From: Agrobacterium tumefaciens | GTDB taxonomy: Bacteria; Pseudomonadota; Alphaproteobacteria; Rhizobiales; Rhizobiaceae | DNA: 64,000 nt | Assembly: GCF_017726655.1 (NCBI RefSeq) | Contig: NZ_CP072308.1 | Span: 1,426,001-1,490,000, forward strand | Direction: 5' to 3' | Shown here: one piece after another, positions 19,372-29,624 of the stretch | Position numbering within the stretch: position 1 is the stretch's first letter | Layout of the letters: each line of letters opens with the position of its first letter | The notes under the pieces: generated by a model | Told to the model about the DNA's origin: nothing | Seen by the model: the letters and a program-made list of their open reading frames with translations, nothing else | The model's database searches: none | Position numbers and translations under genes: made by a program

Positions 19372-20805
19372 TCACCCTCTTCCCTCCAGCGGAAACACCT
19401 TGGATGGGTTCATCAGCCAACCCTCGTCAAAAGCCGCGCGCACCGCCATCTGCTGGGCAAGATCGGCCTCGCCATATTGATGCCGCATCAGGTCACGCTT
19501 TTCGATGCCGACACCATGTTCACCGGTGAGACAGCCGCCCGCATCGACGCAGAGCTTCAAAATCTCGTTGCCTGCTTCTTCCGCACGGGCCGCATCGTCA
19601 GGGTCGTTGGCGTTGAACAGGATCAGCGGGTGCATGTTGCCGTCCCCGGCATGGAAGACGTTGGCGACGCGCAGGCCGAGGCGATCGGTGATTTCACTCG
19701 TCTTTTTCAAGACGTAAGAAAGCTGTGAAAGCGGCACCGTTCCGTCCATGCAGATGTAATCCGCAATGCGGCCCGTCGCTCCGAAAGCGGATTTTCGGCC
19801 TTTCCAGATCGCCGCCGCCTCCATGGCCGATTGGCACTCCTTCACCGTCTTCACGCCGTGTTTTCTGGCGATAGTGACGATATCGGAGAGCATGGCGTCC
19901 ATTTCCGCCTCGGAGCCTTCGACTTCGACGATCAGAAGCGCGCCGACGTCAAGCGGGTAGCCCGCCTTGGCGAAGGCCTCGCAGATTTCGATGGCCGGCT
20001 TGTCCATGAACTCGATGGCGACAGGGATGATGCCTGCACCAATGATATCCGCAACGCAGGAGCCCGCTTCCTCGGAGGTTTCGAAGCCAAACAGCACCGG
20101 GCGTGCGCCCTCCGGCTTGGCGATAAGGCGCACCGTCGCCTCCGTCACGATACCGAGCTGGCCTTCCGAGCCGCAGACAAGCGCGAGCAGGTCGTAACCT
20201 GCAGCATCCAGATGCTTGCCGCCCAGCTCCAGCACCGTGCCATCCACCAGCACCATCTTGACGCCAAGCAGATTATTGGTGGTGACACCGTATTTCAGGC
20301 AATGCGCGCCACCGGAATTCATGCCGATATTGCCGCCGATGGTGCAGGCAAGCTGCGAGCTGGGGTCGGGCGCATAAAAGAAACCCTCCGCGCCAGCGGC
20401 ATCTGAGATGGAGAGATTGGTGACGCCCGCCTGCATCCGCGCCGTGCGGTTATAAAAATCAAGCTCAAGGATCGCGCTCATCTTTGAAAGCCCGATCACC
20501 ACGGCGTCTTCTTGCGGGATTGCGCCGCCGGAAAGCGAGGTGCCGGCGCCGCGCGGCACCACCGGAATGCCCGAGCGATGGCAATATGTCATGACCGCTG
20601 CCACCTCCTCCGTCGTTCTCGGCAAAGCGACGGCGAGCGGCAGACGGCGATAGGAAACGAAAGCATCGGTTTCGAAAGGCACGAGTTCGCGGGCCTCATG
20701 CACAAGACAGTCGTCAGGCAGGATGGCCTTGAGGTCGGCAATGATGCGGTCGCGTTGCGCGACGACCTGAGCGCGCGGCTCCAGAAACTTTATAGGCTGC
20801 GTCAC
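19372..20805 (-). CDS. glcD: Glycolate oxidase FAD-linked subunit
   Basis: 477-aa catalytic flavoprotein of glycolate oxidase (FAD_binding_4 plus FAD-oxidase C). Motifs: VVPRGAGTSLSGGAIP (FAD-binding loop), GNIGMNSGGAHCLKYG, VFHAGDGNMHPLI and the C-terminal LTGEHGVGIEKRDL. First gene of glcDEF; it diverges from a LysR regulator, which is the likely controller in place of the GntR-type GlcC of E. coli. Confidence 0.96.
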   Translation of the reverse strand: MTQPIKFLEPRAQVVAQRDRIIADLKAILPDDCLVHEARELVPFETDAFVSYRRLPLAVALPRTTEEVAAVMTYCHRSGIPVVPRGAGTSLSGGAIPQEDAVVIGLSKMSAILELDFYNRTARMQAGVTNLSISDAAGAEGFFYAPDPSSQLACTIGGNIGMNSGGAHCLKYGVTTNNLLGVKMVLVDGTVLELGGKHLDAAGYDLLALVCGSEGQLGIVTEATVRLIAKPEGARPVLFGFETSEEAGSCVADIIGAGIIPVAIEFMDKPAIEICEAFAKAGYPLDVGALLIVEVEGSEAEMDAMLSDIVTIARKHGVKTVKECQSAMEAAAIWKGRKSAFGATGRIADYICMDGTVPLSQLSYVLKKTSEITDRLGLRVANVFHAGDGNMHPLILFNANDPDDAARAEEAGNEILKLCVDAGGCLTGEHGVGIEKRDLMRHQYGEADLAQQMAVRAAFDEGWLMNPSKVFPLEGRG

Positions 20806-20828
20806 CGCCGCTCCTCCGTGCCGATAAC

Positions 20829-20847
20829 TGGTATTGTTTCTTTACCA
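20829..20847. promoter_or_regulatory. Candidate operator in the glcD-LysR gap
   Basis: TGGTA (20829-20833), 9 bp, TACCA (20843-20847). In addition ATTGTTTC (20833-20840) has a perfect inverted partner GAAACAAT at 20892-20899, so two half-sites flank the divergent promoters. Suggests binding by the neighbouring LysR protein; inference only. Confidence 0.4.
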
Positions 20848-20910
20848 CTTTGAGGCCGCGCAATCAAATGGTATGGATTTTTTCTATTCTGGAAACAATC
20901 GGGGGCAACT

Positions 20911-21810
20911 ATGACAAATCTGGGCGATCTGGAAGTCTTCGCAAGCGTCGCCGCCTCCGGCAGCATGTCGCTTGCCGCCAAGGAGCTGGGCTATTCACCC
21001 GCCGTCATTTCCAAACGCGTCAAACGGCTGGAGGAAAAGCTCGGCGCCAGACTTTTCCAGCGCACGACGCGACAAATCTCTCTGACTGAAGCGGGACAAG
21101 GCTTTTACGAGCGGGTGCTGGCTGTTCTCGAAGGCCTTGAAGAGGCCGAGGATTTTGTGTCCGGCCGGGCGAATACCGTCAACGGTACACTGAAGGTTTC
21201 CGCCCCTACCTCCTTCGGGCGCATGCATATCGCGCCACATTTGAAGGGCTTCATGGAGCGGCATCCTGATCTCTCGGTCAATCTGGTGCTCAGCGACGCG
21301 TTCATCGATATCATCGAAGGCGGTTACGATCTGGCGATCCGCATTGCCGATCTCAATTCCTCGAGCCTTGTCGCGCGCAGGCTGGCGCCAGTGCGACGTG
21401 TGCTCTGTGCCTCGGCTGATTATGTTGCCGCGCACGGCATGCCCGCGACAATCGAGGATCTGAAAAAACACCGGTGCCTGCCCGCGCATAATAACGACGT
21501 CTGGCGGCTGGAGGGGCCGGGCGGCGCGCTCAGCATTCGCCCGGAAGGGATGCTGGTCACCAATTCGAGCGAGGTGATCCGCGAAGCCGTTATATCAGGG
21601 ATTGGCATCGCGCTGCGTTCGACATGGGATATCGGCCATGAGTTGCGCAGCGGAAAGCTGGTGCAGGTTCTGCCTGAATATGAGGGCTCGCGCAACGTGA
21701 CGCTGTCTGCGGTCTACCCCAGCCGGCAGTTTCTGCCGGCAAAGGTGCGGCTGTTCATCGATTATCTCGCCGGACTCTACGGGCCTTCACCCTATTGGGA
21801 GCAGGGTTGA
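20911..21810 (+). CDS. LysR-family regulator, divergent from glcDEF
   Basis: 299 aa. N-terminal helix-turn-helix (LGDLEVFASVAASGSMSLAA, YSPAVISKRVKRLEEKLG) and a C-terminal effector domain (VNGTLKVSAPTSFGRMHIAP). It is in the CrgA/DhmB-like branch of the family. The divergent position over a 105-bp gap points to control of the glycolate oxidase operon, with glycolate or glyoxylate as a possible ligand (inference). Confidence 0.88.
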   Translation: MTNLGDLEVFASVAASGSMSLAAKELGYSPAVISKRVKRLEEKLGARLFQRTTRQISLTEAGQGFYERVLAVLEGLEEAEDFVSGRANTVNGTLKVSAPTSFGRMHIAPHLKGFMERHPDLSVNLVLSDAFIDIIEGGYDLAIRIADLNSSSLVARRLAPVRRVLCASADYVAAHGMPATIEDLKKHRCLPAHNNDVWRLEGPGGALSIRPEGMLVTNSSEVIREAVISGIGIALRSTWDIGHELRSGKLVQVLPEYEGSRNVTLSAVYPSRQFLPAKVRLFIDYLAGLYGPSPYWEQG

Positions 21811-21820
21811 TACCGTGATC

Positions 21821-23095
21821 CTAATGGCCGCCCTCGGCATGGGAGCGGCGGATGCGGCGCACGACCCACCAGACGCCCAGCACCGCGAAGGGAACGGAGA
21901 TACCGGTGACGACGGCGGGATCGACCGGCAACACGTCATGGCTGATCGCCTTGGTAAGATAGCCGATGAGCCCGACGACATAATAGGAGATCGCGGCGAC
22001 GGACAGACCTTCCACCGTCTGTTGCAGGCGAAGCTGCATGGCGGCGCGCTTGTTCATGGTATTGAGCAGCACGGTGTTCTGCCGTTCCAGTTCCACATCG
22101 ATCCAGCTTCGAACCAGAGCCGTGGCGCGATAGAGCTTGCGCGACAGGTTGGCCTGTCGTTCTTCCACCGACTGGCAGGTGCGCATGGCCGGTGCCATGC
22201 GCCTTTCCAGAAAGCTGCCCATAGTCTCATGGCCCTGAACGGGCGTTTCCGCGAGCGCCCGAATGCGTTCGCGCACGATGCCGTCATAGGCGCGACTGGC
22301 GCCGAAACGATAGAGGCTGAGCGCGGCATTGGCCTCCAACTCGGCGGCAAGCCGGGTCATTTCGGCCAGCAGCGCATCGGCCTCGTCGCGGGCGTCGCTC
22401 TTCATGCGCTGGGTGATGCCGGTCAAGCCATCTTCGATACGGCGGATTTCCGGCGACAGCGTCTGCGCCATCGGCAGTCCGAGCATGGCGAGCGTGCGAT
22501 AGGTCTCGATGTCGAGCAGGCGCTGCACCAGCGCGCCGCGGCTGTAATCGCTGAGGCCTCGGTCGATCACCAATATCTGCGTCAGCCCGTCGCGATCCTG
22601 GCGGAAATCGGTGAGGATCGCCGCCTGACCGTCGCGCACGTCGCTATGACAGAGGCTGGTGGGCTCGAAGATTGCTTCCGCCTGCGAGGTAGAACCATTC
22701 TCCGGGCGAATTTCCAGCCGCACGCCCGAGATCAGCGAACCGGGCGGCGAAAAGCCGTCGCCGAAAGGATCGCCGGCAATCTCGCCGCCGAACTTTTCCG
22801 GCGCTGGACCGTCCCAGAACCAGGTCGAGAATTCGGTATGTCGCTCCCAGCGCAATGTCCCCTGCCCCCACGGCATGGCGTGGTGACGCGCATCGCGTTC
22901 CGGCGGGGCAACACCGCGGCTGCGCGACATCTCCGCGATGACCGAATGGTGCACGGACGAGCCGCCATCCATCATGAAGGCAAGCTGAATGATGATGCGC
23001 GACGGGGCAAGCAGCACCGTCGGCCGCGCATGCACCTCGCCCAATGCCAGCGACCGTTCCGGCGCGCTTGCGAATGCGAATCTACCCTTTGCCAT
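21821..23095 (-). CDS. DUF3422 family membrane-anchored protein
   Basis: 424 aa. The N-terminal region HARPTVLLAPSRIIIQLAFM is typical of DUF3422. The middle is soluble and helical, and the C-terminus has two hydrophobic segments (VEGLSVAAISYYVVGLIGYL and VTGISVPFAVLGVWWVVRRI), so it resembles an inner-membrane protein with a large cytoplasmic domain, recalling CorA-like topology. Function unknown. ATG at 23095 (MAKGRFAFASAPERS) was preferred; an upstream extension has no family support. Ends 10 bp from the convergent LysR gene. Confidence 0.84.
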   Translation of the reverse strand: MAKGRFAFASAPERSLALGEVHARPTVLLAPSRIIIQLAFMMDGGSSVHHSVIAEMSRSRGVAPPERDARHHAMPWGQGTLRWERHTEFSTWFWDGPAPEKFGGEIAGDPFGDGFSPPGSLISGVRLEIRPENGSTSQAEAIFEPTSLCHSDVRDGQAAILTDFRQDRDGLTQILVIDRGLSDYSRGALVQRLLDIETYRTLAMLGLPMAQTLSPEIRRIEDGLTGITQRMKSDARDEADALLAEMTRLAAELEANAALSLYRFGASRAYDGIVRERIRALAETPVQGHETMGSFLERRMAPAMRTCQSVEERQANLSRKLYRATALVRSWIDVELERQNTVLLNTMNKRAAMQLRLQQTVEGLSVAAISYYVVGLIGYLTKAISHDVLPVDPAVVTGISVPFAVLGVWWVVRRIRRSHAEGGH

Positions 23096-23384
23096 TGCGA
23101 TACCGTCCCCGCTTTTATGGCTGATGTCTAAGGCATCGATTGTGATGACAACACCACGATCGACGCCGATGTCACTGTTTTGATCCACCTGACGGAAAAA
23201 TCCGCCGCCATGACCCTGTCGGCGACCGCTTTAACAAAAGCCAGTTCAAAAAGGCAGATGCTGTGTTGCCGCAGGCATTGATACAGCGCGAGACAGAACT
23301 GGACAGAATATTTGACCAGTGCGAGATTTGCCTGATACCTTGCATGATATCAAACACGGGCGGATTTCGCCGGGGACTTCTGCG

Positions 23385-24158
23385 ATGGACGAAATGCTTT
23401 TTGCGCGCATCGAGCACAGCCGCACATCGCAGGAGGTGATCTTACGTTTCGAAGAACTGATCCTCGACGGGATTTTGCGCGATGGCGACCGACTGCCCGG
23501 CGAGCGCGAACTGGCGCAACGCCTCGACGTCTCGCGGCCCATCCTGCGGGAAGCGTTAAAGGAACTCGAAAGCCGGGGCCTTCTTGTGAGTCGGCATGGC
23601 GGCGGCACCTATGTGGCCGATATCGTTGGCCCGGTATTCTCCGATCCATTGAGTGCGCTGATCACCCGCCACAGCCGGGCGACGCGGGATTTTCTCGAAT
23701 ACAGACGCACCATCGAAGGCATGGCCGCCGAACTTGCCGCACAGCGGGCAACAGAACCGGACCGGCGCAACCTTGCCGCGATTGTTAACAGGATGCGCGA
23801 AGCCCATGAGGAGGGTCGCTTTGACGACGAGCTCTCCGGCGACGTCGAGTTCCACAATGCGGTGGGGGAAGCCGCGCATAACATCGTGCTGATGCATACG
23901 TTGCGCTCCTGCTACCGGCTCCTCAGCGACGACATTTTCTACAACCGTCACCTCATCTTTTCCATCGCCGGCGCGCATGACGAGGTTTTACGGCAACATG
24001 TCGCCATTCATGATGCCATCGCCGCGGCTGATCCGGTCGCGGCAAGGATGGCGGCGGAAGGGCATATCGACTTCATTGTGGAAACGACGGCGAAGGCCCA
24101 TCAGGCCCGCGAATGGGACCGGATTTCCCGCCTCCGACAGCAGCAGCGCAGCGGCTGA
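23385..24158 (+). CDS. FadR/GntR-family transcriptional regulator
   Basis: 257 aa. N-terminal winged HTH of the GntR type (ILDGILRDGDRLPGERELAQ, SRPILREALKELESRGLL, HGGGTYVAD) and a C-terminal all-helical FCD domain (DVEFHNAVGEAAHN, HDEVLRQHVAIHDAI) with metal-ligand histidines. FCD regulators sense small organic acids. It lies 85 bp upstream of mfpsA in the same direction, so it may regulate mannosylfructose synthesis, or may act elsewhere. A palindrome ACTGG-13 bp-CCAGT at 23298-23320 in its upstream region is a candidate operator. Confidence 0.88.
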   Translation: MDEMLFARIEHSRTSQEVILRFEELILDGILRDGDRLPGERELAQRLDVSRPILREALKELESRGLLVSRHGGGTYVADIVGPVFSDPLSALITRHSRATRDFLEYRRTIEGMAAELAAQRATEPDRRNLAAIVNRMREAHEEGRFDDELSGDVEFHNAVGEAAHNIVLMHTLRSCYRLLSDDIFYNRHLIFSIAGAHDEVLRQHVAIHDAIAAADPVAARMAAEGHIDFIVETTAKAHQAREWDRISRLRQQQRSG

Positions 24159-24243
24159 AACCGCTTCACGGCGAAACGCGCGATCCATTTTGTTCCGTTT
24201 TTGATGGAACCTTTTGTGCCCTTTGGACTTTTTACCGGGTTAA

Positions 24244-25608
24244 TTGGAAAAATTTACCAAGATGGGACCCATGACAACCACGAGCGAAACTGAACGCTAT
24301 CCGCGGATAGCTCTCATATCGACGCATGGCTATGTCGCCGCGCATCCGCCACTGGGCGCGGCTGATACCGGGGGGCAGGTGGTTTATGTGCTTGAGCTTG
24401 CACGCAAACTCGGCCAACTCGGTTACACCGTCGATCTTTATACCCGCCGCTTCGAAGACCAGCCGGAATTCGACGAGGTTGATGAGCGCGTCCGTGTGGT
24501 GCGCATCCCCTGCGGCGGACGTGACTTCATTCCCAAGGAATACCTGCACCGCCACCTGATGGAATGGTGTGAAAACGCACTGCGTTTCATCAAGAAAAAC
24601 GACCTCAACTACTCCTTCATCAACAGCCATTACTGGGACGCCGGCGTTGCCGGTCAGCGACTTTCGGAAGCGTTGAAAATCCCGCATTTGCATACGCCGC
24701 ATTCGCTGGGGATCTGGAAAAAACGCCAGATGGAAACGGACTATCCCGAGAAGTCCGATACGTTCGAACTGGAGTTCAATTTCAAGGAGCGCATCCAGCA
24801 CGAACTCATCATCTACCGCAGCTGCGACATGGTCATCGCTACCACGCCGGTGCAGCTCGACGTGCTGATCGAGGATTACGGCCAGAAGCGCAAGCATATC
24901 CACATGATCCCACCGGGATATGACGACAACCGCTTTTTCCCCGTTTCGGATGCGACACGACAGATGATCCGCCAGCGTTTCGGCTTCGAGGGCAAGGTGG
25001 TGCTGGCGCTTGGGCGACTGGCCACCAACAAAGGCTACGATCTGCTGATCGACGGTTTTTCGGTTCTGGCCGAACGCGAGCCGGAAGCCCGCTTGCACCT
25101 CGCCGTCGGCGGCGAGAACATGGATGAGCAGGAAACCACGATCCTTAATCAGCTGAAGGAGCGGGTAAAATCGCTCGGGCTGGAAGATAAGGTGGCCTTT
25201 TCAGGTTATGTCGCCGATGAGGATTTGCCGGATATCTATCGCGCTGCCGATCTGTTCGTGCTTTCCAGCCGTTACGAGCCTTTCGGCATGACGGCCATCG
25301 AGGCGATGGCGAGCGGTACGCCGACCGTCGTGACTATCCATGGCGGGCTATTCCGCGCTGTCAGTTATGGTCGTCATGCGCTGTTTGCCGATCCTTTCGA
25401 CAAGGAAGATCTCGGCATCACCATGATGAAGCCGTTCAAGCACGAGCGGCTTTACGGGCGGCTTTCCCGCATGGGGGCGCATAAGGCGCGCAGCCTGTTC
25501 ACCTGGACGGGAATTGCCCAGCAGCTTCTGGCCGTCGTGGAAGGCAGAACGATGATGCCGGTTCTGGAAGAAGCGGACTGGGCCGAACCATGGAATGACG
25601 GCGATTGA
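24244..25608 (+). CDS. mfpsA: Mannosylfructose-phosphate synthase
   Basis: 454-aa GT-B glycosyltransferase (family 4) resembling sucrose-phosphate synthase. It joins the mannosyl group of GDP-mannose to fructose 6-phosphate, giving mannosylfructose phosphate. N-terminal STHGYVAAHPPLGAADTGGQ is the acceptor-side signature; the C-terminal EPFGMTAIEAMASGTP gives the EX7E donor site. TTG at 24244 gives 454 aa; ATG codons at 24262 and 24271 are alternatives. Overlaps mfppB by 4 bp. The pathway is characterised in A. tumefaciens, where mannosylfructose is an osmolyte. Confidence 0.92.
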   Translation: MEKFTKMGPMTTTSETERYPRIALISTHGYVAAHPPLGAADTGGQVVYVLELARKLGQLGYTVDLYTRRFEDQPEFDEVDERVRVVRIPCGGRDFIPKEYLHRHLMEWCENALRFIKKNDLNYSFINSHYWDAGVAGQRLSEALKIPHLHTPHSLGIWKKRQMETDYPEKSDTFELEFNFKERIQHELIIYRSCDMVIATTPVQLDVLIEDYGQKRKHIHMIPPGYDDNRFFPVSDATRQMIRQRFGFEGKVVLALGRLATNKGYDLLIDGFSVLAEREPEARLHLAVGGENMDEQETTILNQLKERVKSLGLEDKVAFSGYVADEDLPDIYRAADLFVLSSRYEPFGMTAIEAMASGTPTVVTIHGGLFRAVSYGRHALFADPFDKEDLGITMMKPFKHERLYGRLSRMGAHKARSLFTWTGIAQQLLAVVEGRTMMPVLEEADWAEPWNDGD

Positions 25609-26351
25609 AACAGGTTCGCCTTTTCTCCACCGATCTGGACGGAACCGTCGTTGGCGATAACGACGCCACGCGGCGGTTCCGCGACTTCTGGCACGCGCTG
25701 CCCGACGACGATCGTCCGCTTCTTGTCTTCAACAGCGGACGATTGGTCGACGACCAGCGTGCCCTTCTGGAAGAGGTGCCGCTGCCGCAGCCCGATTACA
25801 TCATCGGCGGCGTCGGCACGATGCTGCATGCAAGACAACACGAAGCGCTTGGAACTGCCTACACCAGGTCTCTCGGCAACGGGTTCGATCCTGGCCGAAT
25901 AGCTGAGGTGATGGCTGCAATTCCGGGCGTGACGATGCAGGAAGAGCGCTACCAGCATGGTCTAAAATCCAGTTGGTTTCTGCATGACGCCGATGAAACG
26001 GCCCTGAGTGAGATCGAGACGGCACTCGCGGAGGCCGAGATCGACGCCCGCATCGTCTATTCCAGCGGACGCGACCTCGATATTCTGCCGAAAGCGGCCG
26101 ACAAGGGCGCTGCCCTTGCCTGGCTGTGCGGGCAACTCGGAATCGGCGTCGATGAAGCGGTCGTTGCGGGCGATACGGGCAACGACAAGGCGATGTTCGA
26201 CTTGCCGACCGTGCGCGGCGTGATTGTCGGCAATGCCCTGCCGGAGCTCGCTTCCCTCGCCGATCAGGACGACAGGTTTTTCCGCGCTGCCGCGACAGAA
26301 GCAGACGGCGTGATCGAGGGCCTGAGGCACTGGGGTCTGAACCCCGCCTGA
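25605..26351 (+). CDS. mfppB: Mannosylfructose-phosphate phosphatase
   Basis: 248-aa HAD-family phosphatase of the sucrose-phosphatase type that releases free mannosylfructose. Motif I STDLDGTVVGDND at the N-terminus carries the nucleophile aspartate; motif IV AGDTGNDKAMF is near residue 190. TTG at 25605 overlaps the mfpsA stop (ATTGA), so the two are translationally coupled. Cytosolic. Confidence 0.92.
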   Translation: MKQVRLFSTDLDGTVVGDNDATRRFRDFWHALPDDDRPLLVFNSGRLVDDQRALLEEVPLPQPDYIIGGVGTMLHARQHEALGTAYTRSLGNGFDPGRIAEVMAAIPGVTMQEERYQHGLKSSWFLHDADETALSEIETALAEAEIDARIVYSSGRDLDILPKAADKGAALAWLCGQLGIGVDEAVVAGDTGNDKAMFDLPTVRGVIVGNALPELASLADQDDRFFRAAATEADGVIEGLRHWGLNPA

Positions 26352-26433
26352 AACAACGCCTGCAATGTGTCATCACAGGGTTGCAGTCGCGTGGCATGAA
26401 TGTGGGCCAGAAGCACCTTACTGCTCCGATTGA

Positions 26434-26456
26434 TCGACCGGGAACCACCCGGTCGA
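26434..26456 (+). terminator. Hairpin downstream of mfppB
   Basis: Perfect TCGACCGGG-AACCA-CCCGGTCGA, 9-bp stem, 83 bp after the mfppB stop. No T run, so a Rho-independent role is uncertain. Confidence 0.4.
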
Positions 26457-26605
26457 AACTTTGTTCGCCAATTGACCCTGACAATCTGCCAAAAAGCTCC
26501 CTTAGCATGAAGACAGCAGTGGGTTATGGGGAAAGGGGATTGGCCGAATCTCAGGCGTCCCTATATTATCTGTTATCACCGCACGACAGAGAGGACCTAT
26601 TCGGG

Positions 26606-27085
26606 TTGAAAATCTTGAATCGATTGGCGACAGACGTTGGCTTGATGTTGCGCAGACCGCCGCGACAGCAATATGCGGCGCTATGTTATCGATTGTCCGA
26701 GACCAATGCGGAGCCCGAAGTCCTGCTACTGACCAGTCGCGACACCGGACGGTGGGTCATTCCCAAGGGATGGCCGATGGCCCACAAGAAGGCGCATGCG
26801 GTGGCCGAGCAGGAAGCCTATGAGGAAGCCGGCGTCAAGGGCACTGTCGAGAAGGCCCCCTTCGGCTATTACGGCTACGAGAAAAAGCTGAACAGCGGCA
26901 TCAACGTGCCGTGCAGGGTTCAGGTGCATCTGCTCAAGGTTTCCGAGATGCAGGACAGCTTTCCCGAAAAGGAGTCCCGACGGCTGGAATGGGTCAGCCC
27001 CCGGGAAGCTGGCAAACGGGTGAACGAGCCGGAACTGAAAGCACTCATGCTCGCTTTCGACAAACGGATGGCGCATTCGAAATAG
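26606..27085 (+). CDS. NUDIX hydrolase
   Basis: NUDIX enzymes hydrolyse nucleoside diphosphates linked to another group. The NUDIX box is GWPMAHKKAHAVAEQEAYEE followed by AGV, matching GX5EX7REUXEEXGU except that K and Q occupy the first E and R positions. Proposed start is TTG at 26606 (159 aa), with AGAGAGGA ten bases upstream; ATG codons at 26507 and 26645 are alternatives. Unclear substrate; the box deviations should be noted. Located between the mannosylfructose genes and a phosphate transporter. Confidence 0.78.
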   Translation: MKILNRLATDVGLMLRRPPRQQYAALCYRLSETNAEPEVLLLTSRDTGRWVIPKGWPMAHKKAHAVAEQEAYEEAGVKGTVEKAPFGYYGYEKKLNSGINVPCRVQVHLLKVSEMQDSFPEKESRRLEWVSPREAGKRVNEPELKALMLAFDKRMAHSK

Positions 27086-27245
27086 CGTTACGAGCGAAGC
27101 AGTGCCATGATGGAGTTTGATCTCCGACATCGCACTTACCGGCTTTCCTTTTGGAAAGATGTGCGAGATGTAACAGTCTTTCTGTAAATTGCCTTCAACC
27201 TGCGACGCTGCCGGACGAAAGGGAATGCTGGCAAACGAGGTGTGA

Positions 27246-28754
27246 ATGGCAACGAAGCCGCCATCGAACATGAAGCCGACGCTCGACAAGGATCTCGACA
27301 AGCTGACCCGTGTCGAAGAGGCGACGCTGCATGTCACGCAGCAGCTTGCCGGTATTGGCGCAGGCTTCATGTTTGTCGTTCTTGCGGCGCTCTTTGCCGG
27401 CGCTTTCGTGACGGGCACAGCCGGTTCGATCATCATCATCGTTGCTGCGGCCATCGGCGCTTATATGGCGATCAACATCGGTGCGAACGACGTGACGAAC
27501 AATGTCGGCCCTGCGGTCGGCTCCAAGGCCATGCCGCTTGCTGTCGCCCTTATCGTTGCCGCCATCTGCGAGATTGCCGGCGCGTTGATCACGGGCGGCA
27601 ACGTCGTCGAGACCATTTCAAGCGGCATCATCAATATCGGGACCATCCCCGACAGGACCGCCTTTTCCTGGGCCATGCTATCGGCGCTTCTCGCCGCCGG
27701 TCTGCTCGTTAACATTTCGACCTGGACCAGGGCGCCAATCTCGACCACCCACACGGTCGTCGGCGGCGTTGCGGGCGCCGGCATGGCAGCCTATGGCGCA
27801 AAGGCGGTCGAGTGGTACTCGCTGGCCAGCATCGCGTTTGCCTGGGTGCTCGCCCCCTTTATCAGTGCCTTGATCGCAATTGCCATCCTTGCCTTCATCA
27901 AGGAATTCATCATCTACCGCGAGGACAAGATTGGCTCGGCGCGGCTGTGGGTTCCCGTTCTCATCGGCCTGATGGCAGGTGTTTTCATGGCCTACCTTAT
28001 CTGGGTCGGATTGCGACAGCTTACGCATGTGTCCCTTGGTCACGCAAGCCTCATAGGACTGGTGACAGGCATTCTTGCCTGGCGGCTCTGCGTGCCGATC
28101 ATCCGCAAGCAGTCGCAGGGACTGGAAAACCGCAACCAGTCCCTCAGGATATTGTTCCAGTGGCCGCTGGTTCTCGCCGCCGCGCTCATGTCTTTCGCGC
28201 ATGGCGCAAACGACGTCTCGAACGCCATCGGCCCCGTGGTCGCCATCGTGCGGGCGCTGCATGATGAAGCTGTCAGCACATCGGCCCGCGCACCACTGTG
28301 GGTGATGCTGGTCGGCGCCTTTGGGCTATCCTGCGGTATTCTTCTTTATGGCCCACGTCTCATCCGCCTCGTCGGCGAGCAGATCACCAAGCTCAATCCG
28401 ATGCGCGCTTTCTGTGTTTCGGTTGCGACCGCGCTGACCGTCCTCGTTGCGTCGCGCTTCGGCCTGCCTGTCAGTACCACCCATACGGCGATCGGCGCGG
28501 TTTTCGGTGTCGGCTTCTTCCGCGAGTGGTACACGCAATCGTCACGGCGGCGGCAGGAGCTGGTCCAAACGGGAGCCAGCCAGCCAACCCGCCGGGCTCA
28601 CAAATATGCGGACAATCCATCCGAAGTGCGCCGGCGCTATCTTGTCCGCCGCTCGCACTTCATGACGATCATCGCTGCCTGGCTGGTCACTGTGCCGGCA
28701 AGTGCAACGCTTGCGGCGCTGCTCTATTGGCTCATGTCCTTCCTCTTCCTCTGA
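27246..28754 (+). CDS. pit: Low-affinity inorganic phosphate transporter, PiT family
   Basis: 502-aa integral membrane protein. Duplicated PiT signature: [18 protein letters not shown] (about residues 79-96) and [16 protein letters not shown] in the second half; substrate-side [15 protein letters not shown] and [15 protein letters not shown]. About ten or more membrane helices with a cytoplasmic loop (IYREDKIGS region). Takes up metal-phosphate with protons. ATG at 27246. No clear Pho box upstream. Confidence 0.93.
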   Translation: MATKPPSNMKPTLDKDLDKLTRVEEATLHVTQQLAGIGAGFMFVVLAALFAGAFVTGTAGSIIIIVAAAIGAYMAINIGANDVTNNVGPAVGSKAMPLAVALIVAAICEIAGALITGGNVVETISSGIINIGTIPDRTAFSWAMLSALLAAGLLVNISTWTRAPISTTHTVVGGVAGAGMAAYGAKAVEWYSLASIAFAWVLAPFISALIAIAILAFIKEFIIYREDKIGSARLWVPVLIGLMAGVFMAYLIWVGLRQLTHVSLGHASLIGLVTGILAWRLCVPIIRKQSQGLENRNQSLRILFQWPLVLAAALMSFAHGANDVSNAIGPVVAIVRALHDEAVSTSARAPLWVMLVGAFGLSCGILLYGPRLIRLVGEQITKLNPMRAFCVSVATALTVLVASRFGLPVSTTHTAIGAVFGVGFFREWYTQSSRRRQELVQTGASQPTRRAHKYADNPSEVRRRYLVRRSHFMTIIAAWLVTVPASATLAALLYWLMSFLFL

Positions 28755-28768
28755 ATACAGAAAATCCC

Positions 28769-29506
28769 ATGCGCGCCAATTTCCGGATGCAACGTCTCTA
28801 TATCGAAAACACTCTTGCCGAAGGGGTCGGGCAGGAAGCGACAGCCGAGCAATTCAACTATCTCGCCAATGTTCTGCGCTTGGCCGATGGCGCGGAAATC
28901 CTATTGTTCAACGGCCGCGATGGCGAGTGGAAGGCCCGGCTTTCCTTCCCCAGCCGCAAGAAGATCGTGCTCGTTCCTGTCGAACAGACACGTCGGCAGC
29001 CAGAGGCCCCCGACCTGCACTACCTCTTTGCCCCGCTCAAGGTCGGCCGGATGGACTATCTCATCCAGAAGGCGGTCGAAATGGGAGCGGGCGTGCTGCA
29101 ACCGGTGATGACGCAGCACGTTCAGGGCAAAATCCACAGCACCGAGAAGCTGCGCGCCAATGCCATCGAGGCCGCCGAACAATGCGGCATCCTGTCTCTT
29201 CCCGAAGTGGCAGAGCCGGTGAAGCTGAAAGAGATGCTGGAGACCTGGCCGGAAGACCGGCGCATCATCTATTGCGACGAAGGGGATGCGGGGCAAAATC
29301 CGCTACCGGTCCTGCAAGCCGTGAAGGAACGTAAACTTGCGCTGCTGGTTGGGCCGGAAGGCGGCTTTTCCGAGGAGGAACGCGCGCTTCTGCGCAGCCT
29401 TGCCTTTGTGACCCCCATACCGCTTGGGCCACGCATTCTGCGCGCCGATACCGCCGCCGTCGCCGCCCTTGCCGTCATTCAGGCATGCATCGGGGACTGG
29501 AACTGA
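28769..29506 (+). CDS. rsmE: 16S rRNA (uracil1498-N3)-methyltransferase
   Basis: 245-aa SPOUT-class methyltransferase that modifies U1498 in helix 44. N-terminal PUA-like domain ([14 protein letters not shown] onward), then the knotted SAM site [17 protein letters not shown] and [19 protein letters not shown] at 28769 lies 14 bp after the pit stop. Followed by gshA, a neighbourhood commonly seen in Rhizobiales. Confidence 0.94.
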   Translation: MRANFRMQRLYIENTLAEGVGQEATAEQFNYLANVLRLADGAEILLFNGRDGEWKARLSFPSRKKIVLVPVEQTRRQPEAPDLHYLFAPLKVGRMDYLIQKAVEMGAGVLQPVMTQHVQGKIHSTEKLRANAIEAAEQCGILSLPEVAEPVKLKEMLETWPEDRRIIYCDEGDAGQNPLPVLQAVKERKLALLVGPEGGFSEEERALLRSLAFVTPIPLGPRILRADTAAVAALAVIQACIGDWN

Positions 29507-29624
29507 GGGAAGCCATTGCGCTTCATGCATCTTTAAAAGAAATTCATTTGCCAGCGGATATGATCCGGCCCTATCTGCCAATCATATGCCTCGCCGCAAC
29601 AGAGACGTCATAACAAGGTAAGCC

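Noticed and set aside
27168..27188. Pho box before the phosphate transporter
   Set aside because: Two TGTAA-like half-sites are spaced 14 bp apart, not the 11 bp of a Pho box.
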